A DNA stretch of 40,872 nt, taken from contig JABSQX010000004.1 of the NCBI GenBank assembly GCA_013215615.1, positions 4,163-45,034 on the forward strand, in the 5' to 3' direction. Every line of letters starts with the position of its first letter. Positions within the stretch are counted from its first letter, which is position 1. The stretch comes from Myxococcales bacterium (GTDB lineage Bacteria; Myxococcota_A; UBA9160; SMWR01). Both the position numbers and the translations under genes were made by a program. This document shows positions 24,878 to 32,568 of the stretch, piece by piece. The notes beneath the pieces are model-generated. The model ran no database searches and was not told where the DNA came from. It saw only the letters and a program-made list of their open reading frames with translations.

Positions 24878-26053
24878 GTGAGGGTGTCGCTCGCGCGCAA
24901 GCTCTCCTTCGTCGCGTTGCTGTACGTGATCGAGGGCTTTCCGATGGGCGTCTATGCGGACGTCTGGCCGGTCTTCTTTCGCCGGCACGGGGTTTCGCTG
25001 ACCGAGATTGGCCTCTACAGCGGCCTCTCCCTCGCCTGGGCCGCAAAGGCCCTGTGGTCGCCGCTGATCGATCGTTTCGGCGAGCGGCGGCGCTGGATCA
25101 GCGGCCCCCTGCTCGCCATGGCGGCGAGTCTATTCATGGTGAGCCAGGCACCCGCGGAACTCGGACCGCTGCTGTGGACCTTCATGGGCCTCTACTGCCT
25201 GGCCTCCGCGACCCAGGACATCGCGATCGATGCCTACACGATCGGGCTCGTGGAGCGCGGCGAAGAGGGCCCCGCCAACTCCGTGCGCGTGGGCGCGTAC
25301 CGGGTGGGCATGCTGGCCTCGGGCAGCGCCCTGCTCTTCCTGCCGCGCTGGATCGGGTGGGACGGAACCTTCGCGGTGGCGGGCGTTCTCAGCCTGGTCT
25401 TTTCGGCTGCGGTCTACGCTTGCCCTCGCGTGCCGCTGCCTGCCAGGGAAGCTGGCGTGATTGCCCCGCTGCGGCGCTGGCTGTCAAGACCCGGCGTCTG
25501 GGGGGTGGCGGCTTTCGTGCTCCTCTACCGGGTGGGAGACCGGGCCCTCGGGCCCATGCTGAAGCCCTTCTGGGTGGACCTGGGCTTCGCGGACGAGGAG
25601 ATCGCCATCTACGCCACCTCCCTCGGTGTGGCGTCGACCATCGTGGGGGCTGCCGTAGGCGGGCTGATCGTGGCGCGCATCGGGATCTATCGAGCACTCT
25701 GGTGGTTGGGCGCCGTCGCGTTGCTCTCGAATCTCAGTTACGCCGCCGCCGCGCTGGCGGAGAGCGGGAAGGCGATGGTGATCGCGGCGTCCGTGGTCGA
25801 ATCCTTCTGCGGCGGCCTGGCCTCCGCGGCCTTCCTGTCGTTCCTGATGAGGATCTGCGAGAAACGGCACGCAGCGGTGGAGTACGCCCTGCTGACGGCC
25901 GTCTACGCGACCTCGGGCGCTGTCATCTCGCTTCCCTCGGGTCTGCTCGCGGAGACGTTGGGCTACGCGGCCTACTTCGCATCCACTGCACTGTTCGCGC
26001 TGCCCGCCTTCTTCTTCCTGCCCTCCAGCCGGTCGTGGCTCGAGGGAGACTGA
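24878..26053 (+). CDS. AmpG-like MFS transporter
   Basis: 391 residues with 12 predicted membrane segments. ALYVIEGFPMG-like start, GLSLAWAAKALWSPLIDRFG and the motif ATQDIAIDAYTIG identify the AmpG/acetyl-CoA-transporter branch of the MFS. AmpG imports anhydromuropeptides for cell-wall recycling; other members of this branch carry other solutes. The GTG at 24878 is chosen; a second GTG six bases on is equally possible. It is alone on its strand; its last 82 bases overlap the end of the convergent coiled-coil gene. Confidence 0.87.
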   Translation: MRVSLARKLSFVALLYVIEGFPMGVYADVWPVFFRRHGVSLTEIGLYSGLSLAWAAKALWSPLIDRFGERRRWISGPLLAMAASLFMVSQAPAELGPLLWTFMGLYCLASATQDIAIDAYTIGLVERGEEGPANSVRVGAYRVGMLASGSALLFLPRWIGWDGTFAVAGVLSLVFSAAVYACPRVPLPAREAGVIAPLRRWLSRPGVWGVAAFVLLYRVGDRALGPMLKPFWVDLGFADEEIAIYATSLGVASTIVGAAVGGLIVARIGIYRALWWLGAVALLSNLSYAAAALAESGKAMVIAASVVESFCGGLASAAFLSFLMRICEKRHAAVEYALLTAVYATSGAVISLPSGLLAETLGYAAYFASTALFALPAFFFLPSSRSWLEGD

Positions 26054-26523
26054 TCGCCCTGCCACTCTCGGGGAACCCCGGCGAGACTCGCCTCCACCCG
26101 GAGGTCGGTGAGCTTGCTCTGTGCCTTTGCGAGGTTGTCGCGCTGGCGACGGATCTCCTGGCGCAGCCGGAAGGAGAGCGGTGAGTTCTCGCTGCCGGCC
26201 CCTGCCCCGGGGGCCGCAAGCTGCCAGGCCGCGCTCCCGGCCGCCAGCGATTCGACCTCCTCCTGGGCCGCGCGCAGCGCAGCATCGACCGCGTCGACTT
26301 CGTCGTGCGCGAGACGGAAGCGCTCCTCCCACTCCTCCCGGCTGGCTGCTCCCGGGCGCCCCTCCGCTGCCTGCGGCGGCTCCTGGGGGGGCAGTTGGAA
26401 GAGCCGCTCCAGGCTCACCGCCGGCACCGAGCGAGCGTCGCCCTGCGCGAGCGCAGAGCCGGCGATGGCCGGGCCGACCAGCAGTGCGAGCACGCAGCAG
26501 ACGGCGTTTCGCGGCTTCGTCAC
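25972..26523 (-). CDS. Exported coiled-coil protein of unknown function
   Basis: 183 residues. The N-terminus MTKPRNAVCCVLALLVG...GSALAQ is a signal peptide with cleavage after ALAQ. The rest is rich in Glu, Gln, Arg and Ala and includes two predicted coiled helices (about 58-95 and 118-148); the end is Lys/Ser-rich. I do not recognise a family. The GTG at 26523 gives the signal peptide its correct start. It converges with the AmpG-like gene and overlaps it by 82 bases at the 3' end, so the last 27 residues are read from DNA that also encodes the permease. The C-terminus may therefore be poorly conserved. Confidence 0.68.
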   Translation of the reverse strand: MTKPRNAVCCVLALLVGPAIAGSALAQGDARSVPAVSLERLFQLPPQEPPQAAEGRPGAASREEWEERFRLAHDEVDAVDAALRAAQEEVESLAAGSAAWQLAAPGAGAGSENSPLSFRLRQEIRRQRDNLAKAQSKLTDLRVEASLAGVPREWQGDQSPSSHDRLEGRKKKAGSANSAVDAK

Positions 26524-26687
26524 GCTGCGGATTCTAGCCCTCCCTCGGCCCGCGAACCCCCCGCAAGCGAGCCCTGCTGCGGCCCCGGGACGGGCGGGAA
26601 AGCGATTCAGCGCACCCCTGTGCGAGCCGATAGGCCTGGGGGAGTCGCCCCCCCGGGCGGTTCTATGCGCTTGGGAGGCGGGCCGAG

Positions 26688-27833
26688 ATGGATCGAGAAA
26701 AGCTCACACGTCTGCTCCGCCTGGGTCTCGAGAAGGGCGCGTCGGATGTCCACTTCCAGGTGGGCTACCTGCCCCTCTACCGTTTCCACGGGGAACTCGT
26801 GGAACTGCGCTTCAAGATCCTCACCGAGCAGGACACCGAGGCCATGGCGAAGATGCTCCTGGAGGGAGATCCACGCCAAGAGTCCATCGACTTCAACGAG
26901 ATCGACCTCGCCTACGAACTCGAGGGCGAGGGCCGCTTCCGGGTGAACATCTCGCGACAGCGGCGCTGCTACAACATCGTCCTGCGCGTGATCCCGCCCC
27001 AGATCCGCTCCTTCGACGAACTCAATCTGCCGGGTTCGCTGCGGGATATCTCCCACCTTCGGCGCGGTCTCGTGCTGGTCACCGGCGCCACCGGCATGGG
27101 CAAGTCGACCACGCTGGCCACCATGCTCGACGAGACCAACCGGTCGAGAAAGGCCAAGATCATCACCATCGAGGACCCCATCGAGTTCGTCTTCCAGCAC
27201 GACAAGAGCATCATCACGCAGCGGGAAGTCCACACGGACACCGATTCCTTCCCCGCCGCGATGCACGCCGCGTTGCGCCAGGACCCGGACGTCATCATGG
27301 TGGGTGAAATGCGGGATCTGGAAACCGTGGACACTTCCCTCAAGGCCGCGGAAACTGGCCACATGGTGTTCTCCTCGATCCACACCGCAGACGTCAGCGC
27401 GACGATCAGCCGCCTCGTCTCCTTCTTCCCGACCGAGGAACAGGCCCAGGTGCGTTCCCGGCTTGCCGACAATCTCCAGGCGATCATCTCGCTCCGCTTG
27501 CTGCTCAGCAAGAAGGGTGGCAGCCGGGTTCCCGCCGTGGAGATCCTTCGCAGTACCCGCAGCATCCAGGAGTGCATCAAGGATCCCGCGCGAATCAGCG
27601 AGATCCGCGACTACGTGGGCAAGGGCCGCACCGAGAACATGCAGACCTTCGACCAGCATCTGCTGGATCTCCTGCGCGCCAGCAAGATCTCCGCAGAGAC
27701 GGCCTTCTCCGCGGCCTCCAACCCCACCGACTTCCGCACCCGACTCGCCCTCGAAGGGGTCGACCCGGACGCTTCCGAGACGAAGGAGGAGGTGCTGGGG
27801 CCGATGGAACTCGAGTCGGACGAGCGATTCTGA
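26688..27833 (+). CDS. pilT: PilT/PilU-family type IV pilus ATPase
   Basis: 381 residues of the PilT branch of secretion ATPases. Order: N-terminal PAS-like domain beginning GASDVHFQVG, Walker A GATGMGKST near 133-141, Asp box IITIEDPIEF, Walker B DPDVIMVGEMRD, and His box GHMVFSSIHT, followed by the C-terminal helical domain. PilT powers pilus retraction for twitching; PilU is an accessory paralogue. The C-terminal extension (about 340-381) is acidic and could indicate PilU-type function. The ATG at 26688 follows GGGAGG. It is followed after five bases by the histidine-kinase-like gene, so the pair may be a motility unit. No other pil gene is in the window. Confidence 0.94.
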   Translation: MDREKLTRLLRLGLEKGASDVHFQVGYLPLYRFHGELVELRFKILTEQDTEAMAKMLLEGDPRQESIDFNEIDLAYELEGEGRFRVNISRQRRCYNIVLRVIPPQIRSFDELNLPGSLRDISHLRRGLVLVTGATGMGKSTTLATMLDETNRSRKAKIITIEDPIEFVFQHDKSIITQREVHTDTDSFPAAMHAALRQDPDVIMVGEMRDLETVDTSLKAAETGHMVFSSIHTADVSATISRLVSFFPTEEQAQVRSRLADNLQAIISLRLLLSKKGGSRVPAVEILRSTRSIQECIKDPARISEIRDYVGKGRTENMQTFDQHLLDLLRASKISAETAFSAASNPTDFRTRLALEGVDPDASETKEEVLGPMELESDERF

Positions 27834-27838
27834 TCGCC

Positions 27839-29116
27839 TTGGGGAACGGCGGCGACAGCAAACTCGACCGCGCACTCGAGCGGGCCACCGCACGGGCGAG
27901 TGAACTCGTCCGGGGCGGCGCGGCCCTGCTGTTGGAATTCGGGGAGTCGCCAGAAGCCGACGGGCGAATCCGCTCGGCAGCGGGCTTCCGGGATGCCGAG
28001 GCGGCGCAGGACGCCGCAGAGCTGTTGTGGGAACCCGCGCAGCGGGCGATCGCCCTGGGGCAGACGTCCAGCAGCGCCGCCCAGCCGGCCCGGCAGCCCT
28101 GGCAAGCGGGCGATTTCCACCTGCATCCCCTCCTCCATGACGGCCGAGCCCACGGGGTGCTCTGCGTGCTCGCTCCTGCAACCGTGATGGGCGCACAGCG
28201 CGACGCCCTCGAGGACCTAGCGACCCACGTCGCGCTGCTCCTGGATCACGCCCGCCTCGGCCGCGAGTGCGAGGACCTGCTCGTCCGCGCCAGTGATCGC
28301 GCCGCCGACCAGGAGCGCTCCAGCGAGGAGGCTCTCGAACTCTCCGAGGCCCTCTTCGCGCAGGATATCGAGCTGCTGCAAAAGGACGAGAAGATCGTGA
28401 TGATCGAGCGGCTGAAGGATGACTTCATCGAGAAGATGTCCTGCGAGCTACGCACGCCGCTCAGCGGCATCATCGAGCGCATCATCGGGGTCCTGGCCAA
28501 CGAGAACGAGAACCTCACCTCGAGCGCCAAAGAGAGCCTGCGCGGTGCCCTCGACGAAGGCACGCGCTTCCTGCGCACGCTGCAGAACATTCTCGATCTG
28601 TGGAAGATCCGACAGGGCGAACTTCCCATCCAGGTCGAGCCCGTCAACGTCGCGGAGCTGCTGGCGGAAGCGCTCTTCAGCGTGCAGGCGACCATCGACT
28701 CCCACGCGCTGGCGATCTCGAAACAGCTCCCGGAGAACCTGCCTCCGGTGGGCACGGACCTCGGAAAGCTCGGCCAGATTCTGTACCTGGTCCTCGACAA
28801 TGCCACGAAGTTCACCCCCAGCGGCAGCGTCGAGATTCGAATCGACCTCGACGATCACCCAGCGGATCCCCAGCTCCGCTGTGAGATCGAGGACAGCGGC
28901 GTGGGGATCTGCACGGACGATCAGGCCTTCGTCTTCGACGAGTTCTTCCAGGTCGACGGCGGAGCCTCGCGGAAGTGCGCGGGCGCCGGTCTCGGACTGG
29001 CCTTGGCCCGTGACCTGGTGACACTGCTGGGCGGCGAGGTCTGGATCCGAAGCGACGCGGGGCACGGAACCACGCTGGGCTTCCGGATCCCCGTGCAGGT
29101 CGACGCGCGCCCCTAG
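27839..29116 (+). CDS. Histidine-kinase-like protein lacking the phosphoacceptor histidine
   Basis: 425 residues from the TTG at 27839; the start is uncertain and the ribosome-binding site weak. Residues about 10-150 look like a GAF-type sensor. A coiled linker follows (about 150-195), then a HisKA-like helix pair in which the SHELRTPL motif reads SCELRTPL, placing Cys202 at the phosphoacceptor position. The ATP-binding domain is complete: N box LVLDNATKFTP, G1 EDSGVGI, F box VFDEFFQ and G2 GAGLGLALA. So ATP can probably be bound but classical His phosphorylation is unlikely. No receiver protein lies nearby. It follows pilT by five bases. It may be a pseudokinase acting as an allosteric partner, or use a different chemistry. 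Confidence 0.88.
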   Translation: MGNGGDSKLDRALERATARASELVRGGAALLLEFGESPEADGRIRSAAGFRDAEAAQDAAELLWEPAQRAIALGQTSSSAAQPARQPWQAGDFHLHPLLHDGRAHGVLCVLAPATVMGAQRDALEDLATHVALLLDHARLGRECEDLLVRASDRAADQERSSEEALELSEALFAQDIELLQKDEKIVMIERLKDDFIEKMSCELRTPLSGIIERIIGVLANENENLTSSAKESLRGALDEGTRFLRTLQNILDLWKIRQGELPIQVEPVNVAELLAEALFSVQATIDSHALAISKQLPENLPPVGTDLGKLGQILYLVLDNATKFTPSGSVEIRIDLDDHPADPQLRCEIEDSGVGICTDDQAFVFDEFFQVDGGASRKCAGAGLGLALARDLVTLLGGEVWIRSDAGHGTTLGFRIPVQVDARP

Positions 29117-29164
29117 GCGGCCCCTCGCAGCGCGCGCTGGCCCGGGTTCGCCGAGAAAAGGTCC

Positions 29165-29419
29165 CTACCCGGACGCGTCCTTGCTGGCCTCGACCTCCGC
29201 GACATCCTCGGTCTCGCCTTCCTCGAATGTGCCCATGTCGGGCTTGATGTAGCCCGCCGCGATCTCGCGCAGAGCTACCACGAGCTCCTTGTTCTCGTCC
29301 GCGTCCACCAGCGGCTTGGCGCCCCGCTTCAGTTGTTTGGTCCGAATCGAGGCCATCCGAACCAGGTCGAAGCGGTTCGGAACGATCCGGGTGCAGTCTT
29401 CTACCGTAATACGGGCCAT
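29165..29419 (-). CDS. rpoZ: DNA-directed RNA polymerase omega subunit
   Basis: 84 residues. The start MARITVEDC and the conserved [16 protein letters not shown] stretch are the omega signature; the second part carries [15 protein letters not shown]. Omega helps fold beta' and takes part in ppGpp binding in proteobacteria. The C-terminal 25 residues are acidic and end in a variable tail, as usual. The ATG at 29419 is the family start. The gene is convergent with the kinase-like gene and is not linked to gmk or spoT here, its common partners. Confidence 0.95.
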   Translation of the reverse strand: MARITVEDCTRIVPNRFDLVRMASIRTKQLKRGAKPLVDADENKELVVALREIAAGYIKPDMGTFEEGETEDVAEVEASKDASG

Positions 29420-29484
29420 GTCGCGGGTTCCCCCAGGGAAATGCGTGGAGCACGGGAGAGTAGAGCACAGCTTCAGACAAGGAA

Positions 29485-29512
29485 ACCCCGGCCGACAGAC
29501 GTCGGCCGGGGT
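29485..29512 (-). terminator. Strong hairpin downstream of the pentapeptide-repeat gene
   Basis: A perfect 12-pair stem, ACCCCGGCCGAC (29485-29496) with GTCGGCCGGGGT (29501-29512) and a four-base loop. On the minus strand it is followed by TTTCC, a weak U-tract. It lies between the repeat-protein stop and rpoZ. A second 7-pair hairpin (29517-29536, CGGCCAG/CTGGCCG) precedes it. Together they form a likely terminator or a processed 3' end. Confidence 0.6.
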
Positions 29513-29549
29513 CCTCCGGCCAGCTACTACTGGCCGATTCCTAGACCCA

Positions 29550-29726
29550 CTATCGCTTCTTGCGAGTGGCCTTCTTCCTTCTGGCCTTCTTCTTCGTGGC
29601 CTTCTTCTTTCCGGCCTTCTTCCTGCGGCCCTTCTTCTTGGCGGCCTTCTTCTTGGTGGCCTTCTTGCGCGTAGCCTTCTTGCGCGTGCCCTTCTTCTTA
29701 GCGGCCTTCTTCTTACGAGCTGCCAT
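29550..29726 (-). CDS. Histone H1-like Lys/Ala-rich pentapeptide-repeat protein
   Basis: 58 residues, too short to be found by usual length cut-offs. After MAARKKK come ten perfect pentads of the form [A/G]-x-[K/R]-K-K (residues 8-57), such as [10 protein letters not shown] and ATKKK, then a final Arg. It is nearly all Lys, Arg, Ala, Thr and Gly, like the tail of eukaryotic H1 and bacterial HupB/Hc1 tails, so it should bind DNA or RNA without specificity and lack a fold. The ATG at 29726 is preceded by AGGGGGG. A good sigma-70 promoter lies 190 bases upstream. The opposite strand of this gene reads as a long Phe-rich frame and is not a gene. Confidence 0.85.
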   Translation of the reverse strand: MAARKKKAAKKKGTRKKATRKKATKKKAAKKKGRRKKAGKKKATKKKARRKKATRKKR

Positions 29727-29917
29727 TCTTGGGTTTCCCCCCTGTGTGTGCTCGAGCCTCGGCGCTTCTTACTCAGCGTGACTGGGCCGTGAACCCGGAA
29801 GATCCTGGCCCCCGCCCCTGCCGTTGTCCCCGTTTTCGGAGGACGCTGAGAGAACTTGAAGGCAACTTGCCTCGTTCCCACTCAGGAACCGCCGTACTAG
29901 AGCAACTCTTGCGAGTG

Positions 29918-29946
29918 ACTAAACAACTACTTTTCGCGTTCGTCAA
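29918..29946 (-). promoter_or_regulatory. Sigma-70 promoter for the pentapeptide-repeat gene
   Basis: TTGACG (29941-29946, minus strand) and TTTAGT (29918-29923) are separated by exactly 17 bases in an AT-rich patch. The -35 matches consensus at 5 of 6 positions, the -10 at 4 of 6. It is the best-looking promoter in the window and suits a highly expressed small basic protein. Confidence 0.6.
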
Positions 29947-30073
29947 GAGACAAACGCAAAAAAATCAGGTATCTGGGGCATGAAATTGCGAGAAGAAAAC
30001 AAAAAATGCCGCGAATTCGCCCCGCTATCGAACGCTCGGCCCGCATGCGTCCCTCGCGCCGACCACCCCGGAG

Positions 30074-30102
30074 TTGACTTCGATAGCCCGAAGGACTACT
30101 CA
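30074..30102 (+). promoter_or_regulatory. Possible promoter for the bS22-type gene
   Basis: TTGACT (30074-30079) and TACTCA (30097-30102) are separated by 17 bases, 37 bases before the GTG start. The -35 is good (5 of 6 to TTGACA), the -10 poor, so the call rests mainly on position and spacing. Confidence 0.4.
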
Positions 30103-30139
30103 TGGCGCCCCCCGCGCCACCTTCGAGGCAGGAGAATCC

Positions 30140-30232
30140 GTGGGCAGCGTGATCAAGAAGCGTCGCAAGAAAATGCGCAAGCACAAGAAGCGCAAGCTCC
30201 TGCGGCGAGCGCGCCACAAGCGGAAGCGCTAA
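30140..30232 (+). CDS. Small ribosomal protein bS22 / AURKAIP1-COX24 type (30 residues)
   Basis: A GTG at 30140 with GGAGA five bases upstream opens a 30-residue frame, MGSVIKKRRKKMRKHKKRKL and so on to RHKRKR, ended by TAA. The MGSV(I/V)KKRRK start and the M-KHK-RKLLRR pattern are those of the tiny AURKAIP1/COX24 family, whose mycobacterial member bS22 is bound at the decoding region of the small ribosomal subunit. The product is almost entirely basic. Standard gene callers often miss it because of its length. It is a single-gene unit, convergent with khpA and divergent from the repeat-protein gene. Confidence 0.88.
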   Translation: MGSVIKKRRKKMRKHKKRKLLRRARHKRKR

Positions 30233-30293
30233 ACGAGCGCCCGGGGCTACTCGTTCCCGCGGGGCGTCGCGCTGTTTTGGCCGCGCCTTCGAT

Positions 30294-30318
30294 CACACCA
30301 CTACGGCGTGGTGGTGTG
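30294..30318. terminator. Hairpin between convergent bS22-type gene and khpA
   Basis: CACACCAC (30294-30301) pairs with GTGGTGTG (30311-30318) around a nine-base loop. It lies between two converging genes, where a two-way terminator is expected, but no T-run follows on either strand. Confidence 0.35.
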
Positions 30319-30326
30319 CACAGCGC

Positions 30327-30560
30327 CTAGTACTCGATGATCTCGAGGATGTAGCGCTTCTTTTCCTTGCCGCTGGCCGCGGACATCAGCGTTCGGATCG
30401 CGGAGGCATGGGCGCCGCCTTTTCCGATGACCTTGCCGAGGTCCTCCTTGGCAACCGTCAACTCGAGCACGTGGGCGTGCTCTCCGATCACTTCCTTGAT
30501 CTGAATCTCATCGGGATGATCGACTAGGGATTCCACAATCGACTGGATCAGGGACTTCAT
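30327..30560 (-). CDS. khpA: KH-domain RNA-binding protein KhpA-type
   Basis: 77 residues made of one type II KH domain. The RNA-binding GxxG loop is in DLGKVIGKGGAHASAIR, the conserved LVDHPDEIQI lies in the N-terminal third, and the C-terminal strand RYILEIIEY completes the fold. KhpA works with KhpB/Jag in several bacteria to bind mRNA and affects cell division and growth. The ATG at 30560 has GGAGG five bases upstream; a longer open frame upstream is not needed for the domain. It is not beside rpsP or rimM, its frequent partners. Confidence 0.93.
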   Translation of the reverse strand: MKSLIQSIVESLVDHPDEIQIKEVIGEHAHVLELTVAKEDLGKVIGKGGAHASAIRTLMSAASGKEKKRYILEIIEY

Positions 30561-31172
30561 CAGGTCCTCCACAAGCGCGGCAGTCTCGGAACGCACACCG
30601 ACACGCTTCGATAGCAGCGTCGCCAGCGCGTACCCGCACCGAGCACTCACCTACCCACCCGGAACGCTGGCAGGTGCTCTTACCCCTGCCCTCCCAGGAG
30701 ACGTTCCGACGCCCCCCGGAAACTCTTCTTCCGCACCGTTCCGCTGTCTTGCATCCTAGCAGGAAGCCGCTCCTTCGGCTGCGCGATCCTGACGATTTGA
30801 AGGAGAAGTCCGCACGAATCGATGCACGGACCCGACGCCAAGGACGAATCCGAGGGGATCTAAACCCACAATTCGGAAATTCAAGCCGATTGGCGGGTCA
30901 TCCGAATCTTCGGTAAACAAATTTGGGACGCCCCAAGGCCCATCGCCCGCAGGAGTCGGATCTCCCCTGGAGTTTCGCCGAGCCCCTGCTCGGGGGGCTC
31001 GCCTGATCGCGAGGTGTGGATGGCCTGCCCGGGTGCGAAACACTGGAGTTCGCTGCACCCATGAACGAAGAATCGAGCGGAAAGCCGCACCAATCCGGTT
31101 CCCCAAGCCGCATTCGCGCCCGCTAGTTCCCCCGCTCGAGGGGGTCCGGGCAGCGCAGACTGGACCTCCGAG
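30561..31172. other. 612-base intergenic region before mgtE with several hairpins
   Basis: No protein gene is supported in any frame. Part of it is AT-richer than the neighbouring genes, notably about 30855-30930. It holds three good inverted repeats on the mgtE-proximal side: CGAGCCCC/GGGGCTCG (30979-31001), GGGTGC-GAA/TTC-(bulge)-GCACCC (31031-31060) and CCCCC/GGGGG (31129-31144). The first two are adjacent and could form one folded RNA. MgtE genes are often controlled by Mg-sensing leaders, but I do not recognise the ykoK or mgtE riboswitch consensus. Confidence 0.45.
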
Positions 31173-32531
31173 ATGGCAACCCCCGAATTCACAGCGCGTA
31201 CCCTGCGTCGGCTACTCGCCAGCGGCGTGACGACCCGAGCCGAGCGGCTGCTGGCGAAGATGCCTCCTGCAGACGTCGCTCCGCTGCTCTCGGATCTCAC
31301 CCCGGAAGAGACCCGCAGCATCATCGAGTTGCTGTTCCGGCAGCGGCGCGCTGCCCTGGTGCTGCGAGAACTCCCGCACGAACTGCTCCCCAATGTCTTC
31401 GATGCCGTCAGCGACCAGCGCATCGCCGACGTGATCGGGCGCCTCGAAATCGACGACCTCATCGACCTCGCGGAATCGATCCCCGAGGACCGCCGCGAGG
31501 AGGTGTTGGGGCGCTTGCCCGTGCATCGCCGCGAGGAGTTGTTGAAGGCCGAGCTGTACCCGGAATCCAGCGCCGGCCGCGTGATGACCACCAGCTTCGT
31601 GGCCCTCGACGAGAAGATGAGTTGCCAGGAAGCCATCGACTCGATCCGCTCCATGGGCGACGACAACGAGGCGATCCTCTACCTCTACGTAGTGGACGAC
31701 CAGCGCAGCCTGCGCGGGGTGGTCCCGATCCGGCGGCTGGTGGCGGCGCCTCCGGAGCGACAGGTCGGCGAGATCATGATCGCAAGCCCCGTCTGCGTCC
31801 GCGCCGAGGCCGACCAGGAGGAGGTGGCGGACGTGGTACGACGCTACGACCTGCTGGCGGTCCCCGTGGTGGACGTAGACAATCGCATGCTCGGAGTCAT
31901 CACCGTCGACGACATCATCGACGTGATCACCGAGGAGGCCACCGAGGACATCTACAACCTGGCGGGTCTCTCCGAGGAGGACCGGGTCTTCTCGCCCGCG
32001 CCTACCTCGATCCGGAAGCGCCTGCCCTGGATGCTCATCAACCTGCTCACCTGCTTCCTCGCCGCCTGGGTGGTGGGGCTCTTCGAGCGCAGCATCCAGC
32101 AGATGGTGGCGCTCGCGGTCTTCCTACCCGTGGTGGGCGGCATGGCGGGCAACGGCGGCACCCAGTCGCTGACGGTCATCACCCGCGGCATCGCGCTGGG
32201 GGAGCTGGAATTCTCCTCGGGGTTTCGCGCGCTCCGAAAGGAGCTCGCCGTGGGCCTGGCGATCGGAGCGATCACGGGCCTGGTGAGCGCCGGGATCGCC
32301 TTAGCGTGGCAGGCGGAGCCGGTGGTGGGACTGGCACTCTTCCTCGCCATGGTGGTCTCGATGACGGTGTCCGGCATGATGGGCGCCGCCGTGCCCCTGA
32401 TCCTCAAGTCCCTGCGCCTCGATCCGGCCCTGGGCTCCGGGGTGATCGTCACCACCTTCACCGACGTCTTCGCCTTCTTCGCCTTCCTGGGCATCGCGAC
32501 GCTCTTGCTCGATCGAATCGCCAGCGGCTAG
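31173..32531 (+). CDS. mgtE: Magnesium transporter MgtE
   Basis: 452 residues, the normal length of MgtE, a homodimeric Mg2+ channel. The N domain (1-130) is a helical superhelix; two CBS domains follow (about 135-260, with GRVMTTSFVALDE and GEIMIASPVCVRAEAD) that gate the pore when Mg is bound; the five-helix membrane domain (about 285-450) holds LPVVGGMAGNGGTQ and GMMGAAVPLILKSLRLDPAL with the Mg-selecting aspartate near the end (FTDVFAFF). The ATG at 31173 is the natural start. It is followed by the patatin-like gene after 37 bases. Confidence 0.97.
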   Translation: MATPEFTARTLRRLLASGVTTRAERLLAKMPPADVAPLLSDLTPEETRSIIELLFRQRRAALVLRELPHELLPNVFDAVSDQRIADVIGRLEIDDLIDLAESIPEDRREEVLGRLPVHRREELLKAELYPESSAGRVMTTSFVALDEKMSCQEAIDSIRSMGDDNEAILYLYVVDDQRSLRGVVPIRRLVAAPPERQVGEIMIASPVCVRAEADQEEVADVVRRYDLLAVPVVDVDNRMLGVITVDDIIDVITEEATEDIYNLAGLSEEDRVFSPAPTSIRKRLPWMLINLLTCFLAAWVVGLFERSIQQMVALAVFLPVVGGMAGNGGTQSLTVITRGIALGELEFSSGFRALRKELAVGLAIGAITGLVSAGIALAWQAEPVVGLALFLAMVVSMTVSGMMGAAVPLILKSLRLDPALGSGVIVTTFTDVFAFFAFLGIATLLLDRIASG

Positions 32532-32568
32532 GAGCCAGGTTGCGAAGGGGCGGGAGGGAAGCCCGAAG

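Larger units (their letters stand above)
29727..30139. other. 413-base divergent control region between the repeat-protein gene and the bS22-type gene
   Basis: No protein gene is visible. On the minus strand a promoter lies at 29918-29946 and a long leader of about 180 bases follows. That leader contains CTCAGCGT (29772-29779) and its complement ACGCTGAG (29843-29850), enclosing shorter GC stems, so it may fold. The middle (29880-30010) is unusually AT-rich for this genome. On the plus strand a promoter for the bS22-type gene lies at 30074-30102. Confidence 0.6.

Noticed and set aside
29560-29781. Phe/Leu-rich plus-strand frame that looks like a membrane protein
   Set aside because: It is the reverse complement of the AAGAAG-rich pentapeptide-repeat gene.
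30960-31144. 6S RNA
   Set aside because: No long bulged duplex mimicking an open promoter could be drawn; only separate hairpins are visible.
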